Positions 11,285 through 19,293 of a DNA stretch of 23,735 nucleotides are shown here, one piece after another. How positions within the stretch are numbered: the first letter of the stretch is position 1; each line of letters opens with the position of its first letter. The stretch is from CAZAYP01 sp964489425 [NCBI: uncultured Verrucomicrobiota bacterium] (GTDB taxonomy: Bacteria; Verrucomicrobiota; Kiritimatiellia; RZYC01). The position numbers and the translations under genes are program-made. Location of the stretch: contig CAZAYP010000075.1 in the NCBI GenBank assembly GCA_964489425.1, positions 1-23,735 of the forward strand, read 5' to 3'. Under the pieces are notes generated by a model. It was not told the DNA's origin. It saw nothing but the letters and a program-made list of their open reading frames with translations, and searched no databases.

Positions 11285-12856
11285 TTACCAGGGGGTGTTG
11301 GCGTGGGGCCTGTTCGCGCCCACGGCGAAGCAATCCACCACGAAAACGTCGTCCATGGGGGTGGTGTGCGGGCGGGTGGGGTCGTAGCGGGCATGCCACA
11401 GGAGGCGCCCGTCGGCGATCCGCGCGCCGTACTCCGTGTCGAGCACGGCGAGCGGGCGGGGCCCGGGTTGGATGAGGGCCAGCATGGCCTCGGGGACAAA
11501 GCCCCGAATCAGTCCGGCCTCACCGTTATAGGCCCATAACCGACCGTCCATGGTGGGCGCACGGACGATCGAGGTGCTGGTCACCATGCGCAGGGCGCGC
11601 GTGTCCACCAGCACCACCTGGCGATCGCGCCAGGCTTCGTGGTGCTTGCGAAAATAGACGTACAGGCGGCGGCTGAGCAGTCCCGATTCGCGCCAGTTTT
11701 CGGCCGTGCCTTGATTCGCCACCAGGCATACGCTGATTGCAAGGATGCAGGCCGCCTGCAGCGCGCGCGCCCGCGGGCCGAGCAGGCGCAACAGGAACCC
11801 CGCGACCATGGCCATGCCCACGGCCGGCAGAAAGTTCAGCCGGCCACCGGTCCATGAGATCAGGCTGATGGCGTGGGTGGTTGCCAGCCAGGCGCCGGCG
11901 AAGCCGAGGCCCCACAGGCAGCGGTCCCGCAGGGCCGGATCCGGCACGCCGCGTTCCTGCCGCCAGAGGACCCTGGCCAGGCCCACGATGGCCACGGCTA
12001 CCGCCACGTTCAGCGCGCCGAGGATGGCGCGCTGCTCAGCCCCCAGGTGACTGAAGCCGACGAAACCATGCAACAAGCAGCCCGCCATCAGGCGTCCGAT
12101 CCACCAACTCGCGATGTCCACCGCGTTGATCGTCGCGTAATAGGCCGAGAACCCGACGCTGCGCGAGACGTACACCGTGACCGCGCCCATGCCGAACGCG
12201 TTGGTCCAGCGCCAGGCCAGGTAGAGCAGCAGGAACCCGCCGTGGACAGCCAGCATGGCCAGCAGGCGCCGGGGGGGCCGCCGGCGGAACAGGATGAGAT
12301 AGGCGGCCGGGAGCAGCACGCCGAATTCGTACGTGGCCAGGCCCCCCAGGTAACAGAAGCCCGCCGCCAGCACCGTGGGCAGCCGTCCGCGCTCCGCATA
12401 GCAAGCCACCAGCAGCGCGCCCAGCACGTACAGGATGTAGCCGGGAGAATACCCGGTCATCGTGTACCAACTGAAGGATTCGGTCAGGTTGGGGAACAGC
12501 GCAAAGGCCACGCCCGTGCCCAGAACCACGAGCCACGAGCGCGCCAGCCGCCAGGTCAGCAGCATCACGACCAGCAGAAACAGGGAGTTGACGGCCATGC
12601 TATAGAGGGCGAAGCGCGCGGGGTGATCCCCGCCGGCCAGGAACAGCAGGCGGATGAATAAAAACCCGAGCGGCCGGTCCGGTTCGCACGCGACTTTCGT
12701 CACGGCGGAAACAACGCTATCGCCGCCCAGCGCTTTTTCGAGGAACACCCAGTCGTCCAGCGTGAAATCAACCACGGGCGCACCCGCGAATCGGGAGTAC
12801 ACCTGGAGGGCCAGGACGGCGGCGATGATCAGGGCCGGGGTGAGCTGCGGTTTCAT
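11285..12856 (-). CDS. Polytopic membrane protein, GT-C glycosyltransferase-like
   Basis: A 523-residue protein with roughly ten or more hydrophobic segments and a C-terminal soluble stretch of about 130 residues. An acidic pair, D34-D35 in DFTLDDWVFL, lies just after the first membrane segment, the place where GT-C transferases (PMT/ArnT type) keep their catalytic acid. This fold uses polyprenyl-phosphate-linked sugars supplied by GtrB/DPM1-like enzymes, and one such gene lies two genes upstream. The family is not recognised with certainty; it could also be a glycan-processing membrane protein of unknown activity. The ATG at 12856 overlaps the stop of the methyltransferase gene (ATGA). The frame is open 34 codons further, but that part lies inside the methyltransferase gene. 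Confidence 0.7.
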   Translation of the reverse strand: MKPQLTPALIIAAVLALQVYSRFAGAPVVDFTLDDWVFLEKALGGDSVVSAVTKVACEPDRPLGFLFIRLLFLAGGDHPARFALYSMAVNSLFLLVVMLLTWRLARSWLVVLGTGVAFALFPNLTESFSWYTMTGYSPGYILYVLGALLVACYAERGRLPTVLAAGFCYLGGLATYEFGVLLPAAYLILFRRRPPRRLLAMLAVHGGFLLLYLAWRWTNAFGMGAVTVYVSRSVGFSAYYATINAVDIASWWIGRLMAGCLLHGFVGFSHLGAEQRAILGALNVAVAVAIVGLARVLWRQERGVPDPALRDRCLWGLGFAGAWLATTHAISLISWTGGRLNFLPAVGMAMVAGFLLRLLGPRARALQAACILAISVCLVANQGTAENWRESGLLSRRLYVYFRKHHEAWRDRQVVLVDTRALRMVTSTSIVRAPTMDGRLWAYNGEAGLIRGFVPEAMLALIQPGPRPLAVLDTEYGARIADGRLLWHARYDPTRPHTTPMDDVFVVDCFAVGANRPHANTPW

Positions 12857-13596
12857 TTTTTCGCGATCACCAGGCAGGAGACGCCAAAGGCAAGGCGATG
12901 CCGGCGCAGCCAGCAGGCCTCGCTGGCAAAGAGACGATACAGCGTGGAGTTCATCCACCGGGCGCCCAGCTCAAAATCCGAGATGTGTTGCTGGTACCGG
13001 CGCTGCTTGCGGAATGGGAACAAGCGCCAGGCGGCGATGAACGGGAACAGCAACGTGTTGAAGTAGGTGCCCCGGACCACCGACCAACCCGCCCGGCCCA
13101 GTTCCGCCCTGGCCCGCGCCAGCGTGTAGCGGCAATAGTGCTGGTTGACGATATCTTGCGGGCCCCACAGCCACTGGTAGGCCGGCATGGTGAGCACCAG
13201 GTGTCCGCCGGGGGCCATGGCGGCATGGATGATGCGCAGCGCGGCTTCCGGGTCCGGCAGGTGTTCCAGCACATCCAGCAGGCAGATCACCTCGAATTGC
13301 ATCGGCTGAAACAGCCGGGGGATGTCGGCGACGGTCCCTTGGACCACGGGAATCGTCCCGCGCTGCGCGGCCAGGGCGGCGTTGGTGGGATCCGGTTCCA
13401 GCCCCGTGATCTGCGCGGAGGGCGGATACAGGCTGTACAGGTTTTCGCCCGGGCCGACGCCGATTTCCAGAACCGGGATCCCCGCCCGCCAGGGAATGGA
13501 TTGGGCAAGAATCGTGCGCAGGATTACGCGGCGGGCCTTAAACCACCAATGTTCCTTTTCAAAGGACGAATACTCCGTTGAATATTTGGGAATCAT
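12853..13596 (-). CDS. Class I SAM-dependent methyltransferase
   Basis: A 247-residue soluble methyltransferase. The N-terminus YSTEYSSFEKEHWWFKARR (5-23) is typical of a class found in polysaccharide loci. SAM motif I is VLEIGVGPGENL (about 42-53), and LLDVLEHLPDPEAAL marks the post-motif region before strand 4. The C-terminal part has a short hydrophobic stretch (FNTLLFPFIAAWRLF) common in this group. The ATG at 13596 overlaps the upstream glycosyltransferase stop by ATGA, and its own stop overlaps the next gene the same way, so the three genes are probably translated as a coupled set. The methyl acceptor (sugar, lipid or quinone-like) cannot be told from sequence. Confidence 0.85.
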   Translation of the reverse strand: MIPKYSTEYSSFEKEHWWFKARRVILRTILAQSIPWRAGIPVLEIGVGPGENLYSLYPPSAQITGLEPDPTNAALAAQRGTIPVVQGTVADIPRLFQPMQFEVICLLDVLEHLPDPEAALRIIHAAMAPGGHLVLTMPAYQWLWGPQDIVNQHYCRYTLARARAELGRAGWSVVRGTYFNTLLFPFIAAWRLFPFRKQRRYQQHISDFELGARWMNSTLYRLFASEACWLRRHRLAFGVSCLVIAKK

Positions 13597-14618
13597 GCTG
13601 CGCCGGGTTTCCCCCCGCCGGGGGGGGAGACCCAACCGTTCTGGTCCTGCACAATATAGAGCGGCCGCCGCTTGACCTCGTCAAAAATACGCCCCACATA
13701 TTCGCCGATAATTCCCAGGACCAGCAGCTGAATGCCGCTGAAAAAGAGCACAAAGACGCTGACGGACGCCCAGCCGGCGGGAACCTTGTCCAGGAACAAG
13801 GCGCTGCCGATCGACCAGACGATGAACAGGAAGCCGAGGAACGAACAAAACAGGCCCAGCCAGGCCGCCAGCCGCAGCGGCCCGGAGGAAAACGAGATCA
13901 AGCCATCCAGCGCCAGGCGGACGAGCTTGCGCAACGTGTATTTTGAGGAGCCTGCCTTGCGCCGCGAACGCTCGTATTCCAATCCGATTTGACGGTAGCC
14001 GGTCCAGCTGCGCATGCCGCGCAGAAAGCGGTGATGTTCCGGCATGTTGTTCAGGGTGTCCACAACCCGCCGGTCCATCAGGCAAAAGTCGCCGGCATCC
14101 AGGGGAATGTCAATATAGGCCAGGCGCTTGAGTGCCCGGTAAAACACATGGTAGGCGCTGCGCAGCAGGAAGTTTTCCTTGCGGCTGCGCCGCACGCCGT
14201 AGACCACGTCGTAGCCTTGGGTCCACAAAGCCAGCATATCGCCCAGCACGTGCGGCGGATCCTGCAGGTCGGCGTCCAGCACGGCGACGACATCGCCCGT
14301 CACGCGTTGCAGGCCGGCGGAGACCGCCAGTTGATGGCCGAAATTACGGGATAGCGAAACCACGGCCAGGCGTGTGTCTTCCTGGATGGCCTGATCCAGG
14401 CGCGCCCGGGTACCATCCATGCTGCCATCGTCAACGAACAAGATGCGCGTGGCAAACGGCTGGCCGTCCATGAAGCGCCGCAGCTCGTCCAGCAGAAAGT
14501 CCAGGACCACGGTCTCGTTATAGCAGGGGATAACGATGCCCAGCACCATATCCTGCAGGCGGGATGGATGTGGCCGGATGGCCCGGGATGGTTGGGTTGC
14601 AGGTGTCGGCGGGGTCAT
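13593..14618 (-). CDS. Polyprenyl-phosphate glycosyltransferase, GtrB/DPM1-like (GT2)
   Basis: A 341-residue family 2 glycosyltransferase anchored by two C-terminal membrane helices, which moves a sugar from a nucleotide donor to a polyprenyl phosphate on the cytoplasmic face. The GT-A domain starts at GIVIPCYNE, has LFVDDGSMDGT and the D-x-D site AVLDADLQDPP. The tail contains two hydrophobic segments and the hallmark GEYVGRIFDEVKRRPLYIV. The ATG at 14618 is chosen because CGGAG precedes it by about 9 nt; Met at 14549, directly before the domain, is an alternative. It heads a three-gene minus-strand unit with a methyltransferase and a GT-C-like protein, fitting synthesis of a lipid-linked sugar and its later transfer. 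Confidence 0.9.
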   Translation of the reverse strand: MTPPTPATQPSRAIRPHPSRLQDMVLGIVIPCYNETVVLDFLLDELRRFMDGQPFATRILFVDDGSMDGTRARLDQAIQEDTRLAVVSLSRNFGHQLAVSAGLQRVTGDVVAVLDADLQDPPHVLGDMLALWTQGYDVVYGVRRSRKENFLLRSAYHVFYRALKRLAYIDIPLDAGDFCLMDRRVVDTLNNMPEHHRFLRGMRSWTGYRQIGLEYERSRRKAGSSKYTLRKLVRLALDGLISFSSGPLRLAAWLGLFCSFLGFLFIVWSIGSALFLDKVPAGWASVSVFVLFFSGIQLLVLGIIGEYVGRIFDEVKRRPLYIVQDQNGWVSPPGGGKPGAA

Positions 14619-14712
14619 GGGAACGAGCTCCGGGGCGCACCGGCATCCAAGGCTTTGCGGCGCGGCTTGAACCTGTCGACTTGGGCTGTCATCCATGCTG
14701 CTTTCATGTGTG

Positions 14713-14734
14713 CTGTTCCCTGAGTGAACAGGGA
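14713..14734. repeat. Nested inverted repeat, possible operator
   Basis: Two alternative perfect 6-bp inverted repeats share the same bases: CTGTTC-N7-GAACAG (14713-14731) and TCCCTG-N6-CAGGGA (14717-14734). They lie about 95 nt upstream of the minus-strand glycosyltransferase start, where a repressor or activator site could sit. No regulator gene is nearby, and the spacing does not fit an E. coli LexA box. Confidence 0.3.
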
Positions 14735-14888
14735 TGGTCTATCCCAAGGCTGGGCGCAAATCAAGTTTCATTAAAAGCGCCGAATCTTTAGCGCAGAGGA
14801 AATCGCAGGCAGCCATACCCGATGGCCATCCCGGCGAACCGTCGCGGCACGCGCCAAGAAGCCGATCCCGCCATCCTGCGGGCCACCG

Positions 14889-14908
14889 CGGCCCCCAACC
14901 GGGGGCCG
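14889..14908. repeat. 8-bp GC hairpin in the divergent spacer
   Basis: CGGCCCCC and GGGGGCCG form a perfect 8-bp stem around an AACC loop. No T-tract follows on either strand, so it is not an intrinsic terminator for either divergent unit. It may be a structural or regulatory element, or chance in GC-rich DNA. Confidence 0.35.
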
Positions 14909-15054
14909 GCATGACGGCGCCCTGGCACCCGTCCCGCGCCTTGGGCAGAGCCTTGGTTTCTGGGATGGAGTGCGGCAAATTTTTGCATTTTTTCCTGGCT
15001 CGCTAATGATTCGGGACCCGAACCGTTGCAGCTTTTGGGCACAGCTCTTTGGGG

Positions 15055-15084
15055 TTGCGCCGGCCCGTCCTCCCGGCATATAAT
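15055..15084 (+). promoter_or_regulatory. Sigma-70-type promoter for the 15122-19272 operon
   Basis: TTGCGC (15055-15060) and a perfect TATAAT (15079-15084) are separated by 18 nt. Transcription would start about 30 nt before the ATG at 15122, which has AAGAGG (15111-15116) as ribosome binding site. A perfect -10 box stands out in this GC-rich sequence. Confidence 0.65.
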
Positions 15085-15121
15085 GGCGGTGTGCTCTTTA
15101 TTCGGAAATCAAGAGGATGCG

Positions 15122-15469
15122 ATGAACGGTAACCGCATGCCGGCCTTACCGCTGGGATCGGCGCTGGGAATCAGCCTGGCGACCGGCTGCGGCAAGACCA
15201 TGGAACCAGCCGCGGGCGCGGATGCCTGCGGGTACCAGATCATCAACTTTGGCGCGATCTTCAGCCGCAAGCATGATGAACCAATCCAGACCCTGCCGGT
15301 GGTGACCGTTGCCGGGGGCGTATTCGACTGCGCGGGTGTACCGATCAAGGTCTATGAGGAGTTCATTGCCGCCGAGGACAAGGACAGTTACTGGCCGGCC
15401 AACATCAAGGACAAATTCAAGCCACCAAGTTCTGATGCGCCTGGCGTCCGGCGGGCGGGCGTATCATAA
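15122..15469 (+). CDS. Small protein of unknown function, possible lipoprotein
   Basis: A 115-residue protein that I do not recognise. The N-terminus has a short polar start, then PALPLGSALGISLATGC, which loosely resembles a signal peptide ending in a lipobox (A-T-G-C rather than the usual L-x-G/A-C), so lipidation at Cys18 is possible but weak. The remainder contains two more cysteines, a hydrophobic patch (TLPVVTVAGGVFDCAG) and a charged stretch (VYEEFIAAEDKD), and ends in a Pro/Ser/Arg tail. Evidence that it is a gene: a good promoter and ribosome binding site just upstream, and a stop overlapping the next start by one base (TAATG). The frame is open upstream to 15026, but the promoter lies there. 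It could also be a truncated remnant. Confidence 0.6.
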   Translation: MNGNRMPALPLGSALGISLATGCGKTMEPAAGADACGYQIINFGAIFSRKHDEPIQTLPVVTVAGGVFDCAGVPIKVYEEFIAAEDKDSYWPANIKDKFKPPSSDAPGVRRAGVS

Positions 15470-16494
15470 TGCATCCCGCGTTTCTTGACTGCCTGCGCTG
15501 CCCCGCCACCGGCCAGCCTCTTGAACTGGTCGCCGAGCGCATGGGTGCGGCCGGTCAGGTGGAAACCGGCCGGTTGAACGCTCCCGGCGGCCGCGTCTAT
15601 CCCATCCGCGGGGGTGTGCCGCGCTTTGTCCCGCAGGAAGCCTACAGCGGTAGTTTCGGCTTCGAATGGCAGCGCTGGCCGCGTGTGCAGTTCGAGGCCG
15701 AGAATGCCGGCCAGCCCATGGCCGGCGCCACCCGCGCCATGTGGGAGCGCATTACCGGCTGGCCGGACGCGGATATCCGCGGCCGCATCCTGGCCGACTT
15801 CGGCTGCGGGCCGGGCCGTGTCTTGGACATTGTGCGGGGCAAGGGTGCCCGCGCGGTCGGGCTGGACATGAGCTTGGCGGTCGAAGCCGCCCGGAAAAAT
15901 TTCCGTGACGACCCGGAGGTTCTGATCGTGCAGGGCGACCTGCTCCAGCCGCCCTTTGCCCCGGGGACGTTCGCGGCCGGGTTCTCCTTTGGCGTGTTGC
16001 ACCACACCCCCGACCCGGCCGCGGGCGTGGCGGCGTTGGCGCGGGTCATCGCGCCCGGCGGCCGGATCGCCTGCTCGGTATACCGGCGGGGCGGGTTCTA
16101 CGATTTGCCGTCCGTGCACCGTACGCGACGCTGGCAGCGGCGGCTGGCCGCGCGCCTGGGCCATGGGCCGGCCGTGGCCTACGCCTACGCCTCAGCCTAC
16201 GGCCTCTATCCACTGCATGGTGCGCTCTATAAGCTGCGCCTCGGCCGCCTGGCCGAGTGGCTCTACCGCAACGCTTGGGTGGTGGTGGAGTTCCCTGACG
16301 CGCGCTGGCGCGTCCTGGACACCTTTGACGCCATCACCCCCGCGATTGCCACCTGCCACGCGCCGGAAGAGGTGCGCGCTTGGCTGGCGGCGGCCGGTTG
16401 CGTGGACATCCAGCCTTCGCAATGGAACAGCACGGCCCTCACCGCGCGCATACCAGCGGTCCAATCAGCCCCGGCGGCGGCGTGCCTGCGGTAA
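15469..16494 (+). CDS. SAM-dependent methyltransferase with N-terminal Trm112-like zinc domain
   Basis: A 341-residue protein. Residues 1-55 form a Trm112-like domain (C8-x-x-C11 in FLDCLRCPATGQPLEL, then VYPIRGGVPRFVP); this small domain often precedes methyltransferases in O-antigen and exopolysaccharide loci. SAM motif I is LADFGCGPGRVLDI (about 109-122), followed by GLDMS and the FGVLHHTPDP region. The C-terminal third carries Arg- and Tyr-rich helices. The start overlaps the preceding stop by one base (TAATG), and the end overlaps the next glycosyltransferase start. The likely substrate is a sugar or glycan intermediate, inferred from the neighbours only. Confidence 0.87.
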   Translation: MHPAFLDCLRCPATGQPLELVAERMGAAGQVETGRLNAPGGRVYPIRGGVPRFVPQEAYSGSFGFEWQRWPRVQFEAENAGQPMAGATRAMWERITGWPDADIRGRILADFGCGPGRVLDIVRGKGARAVGLDMSLAVEAARKNFRDDPEVLIVQGDLLQPPFAPGTFAAGFSFGVLHHTPDPAAGVAALARVIAPGGRIACSVYRRGGFYDLPSVHRTRRWQRRLAARLGHGPAVAYAYASAYGLYPLHGALYKLRLGRLAEWLYRNAWVVVEFPDARWRVLDTFDAITPAIATCHAPEEVRAWLAAAGCVDIQPSQWNSTALTARIPAVQSAPAAACLR

Positions 16495-17402
16495 GCGTCG
16501 TCATCGGCACCTACAACTGCGCCCAGTTCGTTCCGGGCGCCCTGGAGTGCGTTTTCCGGCAGACCTTCACCGATTACGAGGTGGTGGTCGTGGACGACGC
16601 CTCAACCGACAACACCGTGGCGGTGCTGGAGCAGTACCGGCCGCGCATCCGCCTGGTGCGGCGGAGCGTCAACTCCAGTAGCTGCGAGCTGCCGCGCTAC
16701 GAGGGCGTGGTCGAGAGCCGTGCGCCGTGCTGCGCCTTCCTTGACGCTGACGACCGCTGGGACCCGACCTTCCTTGACAAGACCATGGAATTCCTGGCCG
16801 GGCACCCCCAGGCGGCCATGGTGCACACCTATGCGCGGGTGATCGACGCCGCAGACCGTGTCCTGCGCGTGCGCCACGAGGGCGCCATGCCCCAGGGTGC
16901 CGATCTGGTGCCGGCCCTGCTGCGCCACTGCTACATCACCATCAGTGCCGTGGTAGTGCGCCGCGCGGTCTGGCTTGAAACCCTGCCGGCGGAAGCGCTC
17001 ATCGAGTACGGCATGGATCAGGATTTTTTCCTGTGGATCGCCAAACGCCACGCGGTCGGGTTCATTCCGCAGGTGCTGATGTCATACCGCCGTTCCAGTG
17101 CCAGCATCAGCGAGCAGCGCTGGCGCCGTCAGCCGCGCAATGTCTACATCCTGGAGCGGTTCCTGCGCCTGGGTTACTGGCGGGGGCTGGCCACGCGCGC
17201 CGGCATGCGCGCGATCGTGTCCGAGGCCTACGCTGAGAACGCGGAGCACTGGCTGGCGGCCGGGCGCCCCGGCCGCGCCCTGTGGTGCTGCGGACGCGGC
17301 CTGGCGCACCGTCCCGCCCACGGCCCGCTGGCGCGCTGCGCCGTGCGCGCCCTGCTGGCCGCCGCGCGCCGTACGGCCCACGGCTCGCCTGAGGTGGCTT
17401 GA
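16482..17402 (+). CDS. Family 2 glycosyltransferase
   Basis: A 306-residue soluble GT-A enzyme that would add a sugar to a surface glycan. It begins directly with the nucleotide-binding strand AVSVVIGTYN, followed by VVVVDDASTDNT and the metal-binding FLDADDRWDPTF. The acceptor-side acidic motif GMDQDFFLWI lies around residue 180. The C-terminal part is Arg/Ala-rich and helical. GTG at 16482 is preferred as it places the domain at the N-terminus and overlaps the upstream stop by 13 nt. ATG at 16422 would add 20 residues of no recognisable content over the methyltransferase gene. asnB follows after one base. Donor and acceptor sugars are unknown. Confidence 0.87.
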   Translation: MPAVSVVIGTYNCAQFVPGALECVFRQTFTDYEVVVVDDASTDNTVAVLEQYRPRIRLVRRSVNSSSCELPRYEGVVESRAPCCAFLDADDRWDPTFLDKTMEFLAGHPQAAMVHTYARVIDAADRVLRVRHEGAMPQGADLVPALLRHCYITISAVVVRRAVWLETLPAEALIEYGMDQDFFLWIAKRHAVGFIPQVLMSYRRSSASISEQRWRRQPRNVYILERFLRLGYWRGLATRAGMRAIVSEAYAENAEHWLAAGRPGRALWCCGRGLAHRPAHGPLARCAVRALLAAARRTAHGSPEVA

Positions 17403-17403
17403 C

Positions 17404-19272
17404 ATGTGCGGCATCGCCGGCCTGGTGGATTTTGAACGGCCCGTCCAGCCCGGCCTGCTGGGCGAAATGCTCGCCTTGATCGCTTACCGCGGCCCGGACG
17501 ACGAAGGCCGCTACGAGCAGGCCCCCTTCGCCATCGGCATGCGCCGCCTGAGCATCATCGACCTGGACGGCGGCCACCAGCCCATCGCCAACGAGGACGG
17601 CACCGTCATGGTGGTGCTGAACGGCGAGATCTACAACTACGTCGAACTGCGCGACGATTTGCAGGCGCGCGGCCACGTGTTCCGCACCCGCACCGACACC
17701 GAGGTGCTGGTCCACCTCTACGAGGAGTTCGGTGACGGGTTCCCGAAGCATCTGAACGGCATGTTCGGCTTGGCCCTTTGGGACCTGCGCCGCCGGCGCC
17801 TGCTGCTGGCCCGCGACCATCTTGGCATCAAGCCGCTCTATTGGCAAATGGCCGGCTCGCGCCTGCTTTTCGCCTCGGAAATCAAGTGTCTGCTGCGCGC
17901 CGCCGCCCCCGCGCGGCCGGAACTGGACCGGCCGGCCCTGGCCATGTACCTGCACCTGGGCTATGTGCCCGGCACGGCCACAGGCCTGTCCGGCATTTAC
18001 AAGCTGCGCCCGGCGCAGCGGCTCGTTTTCGAGCCCGGCGCCCCACCGCGTCTGTACAGCTACTGGAACTTGGCCGCCGCTTACCAGGCCGCCCCCAACC
18101 GCCGGCCAGACGACCTGGCCGAGCAGGTGGCAGCCCTGCTGCAGGACGCCGTCCGCCTGCAATTGCGCAGCGACGTGCCCGTTGGCACGTTCCTCTCCGG
18201 CGGCCTGGACTCGAGCGGGGTGACCGCCCTGGCCGCCAGCATGCATCCTGACATCCACACCTTCGGGATCGGGTTCACGGACCACTATTTTGATGAGACG
18301 CCTTACGCCCGCCAGGTCGCGGACCACCTGCACACCCGCCACCACCAGGAGATCGTCAATCCTGACACCTTGCTCAACCATCTCGACCTGCTCGCCTGGC
18401 ACCTGGACGAGCCCAACGCCGACCCGGCCATGCTGCCCAGTTACGTGGTCAGCCGACTGGCCCGCCAGCACGTGACCGTGGCCCTGTCGGGCAACGGCGG
18501 CGACGAGCTGTTCGGCGGCTACCCCTGGCATGGCGACCCGCCGCCACGCGGCACCTGGGCCGCGCGCATCCGCGCTCACGTGCCGCGCTCCCTGCGGCGT
18601 ATGGGCGTGGGCGCGCTGGGCCTTCTGGCCCCGAACCGCGCGCGCGCCATCGGTGCCCGCCTGGTGCCGGACAACAACGTCATCGGCCTGGCCTACTGGG
18701 CGGACCATGCCGCCCCAGACATCCTGGCGGCGACGGCGCCCTGGGCGCTGGCGGAATTCTGGGCCACGGAATGGATCCAAGCCGTCTGCGACCAGGTGGC
18801 CACGGCCGACCCCATCAACCAGCGCCTGTACTACGATACCACCAACTATCTGTGCGACCAGATCCTGCCCATGGTGGACCGAGCTAGCATGGCGGTTTCG
18901 CTGGAAGTGCGCGTGCCGCTGCTGGACAAGCGCTTGGTGGAACTGATGGCCGCCGTGCCGGGCACGGACAAGTTCGATGCCCACGGTGGCAAGTGCCAGC
19001 TCAAAGCCGCGCTGGCCGAGCGCCTGCCGGCCGACATTTTCACCCGCCGCAAGCTGGGGTTCGGCCTGCCGGTGGTGCGCTGGATCAAGACCGCGCCATT
19101 ACGGGGCCGGCTGCGCGATCTGGCCGCCGGCCGGCTGGCCGCCGCCGGCCTGATCGAGCCATCCGGCCTGGCCGGCTACTTGGACCAACCCGAGCTGCTG
19201 GAGCGCAACGCGGCCTTCCTGTGGCAGCTATTGGTCTTGGAACTCTGGATGCGCAACCATTTGGCCGGATAG
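17404..19272 (+). CDS. asnB: Glutamine-hydrolysing asparagine synthetase-type amidotransferase (AsnB family)
   Basis: A 622-residue two-domain enzyme. The N-terminal class II glutaminase has the nucleophile Cys2 (MCGIAGLVDF), AYRGPDDEG, the RLSIIDL segment and NGEIYNY. The C-terminal ATP-pyrophosphatase synthase domain has the PP-loop SGGLDSS at 265-271 and SGNGGDELFGGYPWH. Length and motifs match the AsnB subgroup commonly found in polysaccharide and exosortase gene clusters, where such proteins may amidate sugar carboxylates rather than make asparagine. It begins one base after the glycosyltransferase stop and is last in a four-gene unit; an IS remnant follows. Family is certain; the physiological substrate is not. 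Confidence 0.93.
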   Translation: MCGIAGLVDFERPVQPGLLGEMLALIAYRGPDDEGRYEQAPFAIGMRRLSIIDLDGGHQPIANEDGTVMVVLNGEIYNYVELRDDLQARGHVFRTRTDTEVLVHLYEEFGDGFPKHLNGMFGLALWDLRRRRLLLARDHLGIKPLYWQMAGSRLLFASEIKCLLRAAAPARPELDRPALAMYLHLGYVPGTATGLSGIYKLRPAQRLVFEPGAPPRLYSYWNLAAAYQAAPNRRPDDLAEQVAALLQDAVRLQLRSDVPVGTFLSGGLDSSGVTALAASMHPDIHTFGIGFTDHYFDETPYARQVADHLHTRHHQEIVNPDTLLNHLDLLAWHLDEPNADPAMLPSYVVSRLARQHVTVALSGNGGDELFGGYPWHGDPPPRGTWAARIRAHVPRSLRRMGVGALGLLAPNRARAIGARLVPDNNVIGLAYWADHAAPDILAATAPWALAEFWATEWIQAVCDQVATADPINQRLYYDTTNYLCDQILPMVDRASMAVSLEVRVPLLDKRLVELMAAVPGTDKFDAHGGKCQLKAALAERLPADIFTRRKLGFGLPVVRWIKTAPLRGRLRDLAAGRLAAAGLIEPSGLAGYLDQPELLERNAAFLWQLLVLELWMRNHLAG

Positions 19273-19293
19273 AATTAGGGCCATTGGCCTATG

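Larger units (their letters stand above)
14619..15121. other. Divergent intergenic control region
   Basis: About 500 nt separate two divergent glycan units. Short open frames here show no recognisable protein features. The region contains a nested inverted repeat at 14713-14734, an 8-bp GC hairpin at 14889-14908, an AT-richer stretch at about 14760-14815, and a clear promoter at 15055-15084 for the plus-strand unit. On the minus strand, TTGATT (14764-14759) followed after 17 nt by TAGACC is a poor promoter candidate for the glycosyltransferase unit. Confidence 0.5.

Noticed and set aside
14713-14731. LexA-type SOS box (CTGT...ACAG)
   Set aside because: The spacing between half-sites is 11 nt rather than the 8 of the E. 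coli consensus, and no SOS gene is nearby.
14734-15079. Short open frames in the divergent spacer (14734-15006 plus; 14739-14978 and 14771-15079 minus)
   Set aside because: They overlap each other and the promoter at 15055-15084, have no supported start sites and no recognisable protein features.
17395-17409. TGGCTT with a GC 10 nt after the GG at the glycosyltransferase/asnB junction
   Set aside because: The -24 box is poor, the -12 part lies inside the asnB start codons, and the genes are one base apart in one operon; most likely chance.
17107-18984. A 625-codon minus-strand frame opposite asnB and the glycosyltransferase gene
   Set aside because: It lies opposite asnB with all conserved AsnB motifs on the plus strand; its own translation shows no family features.
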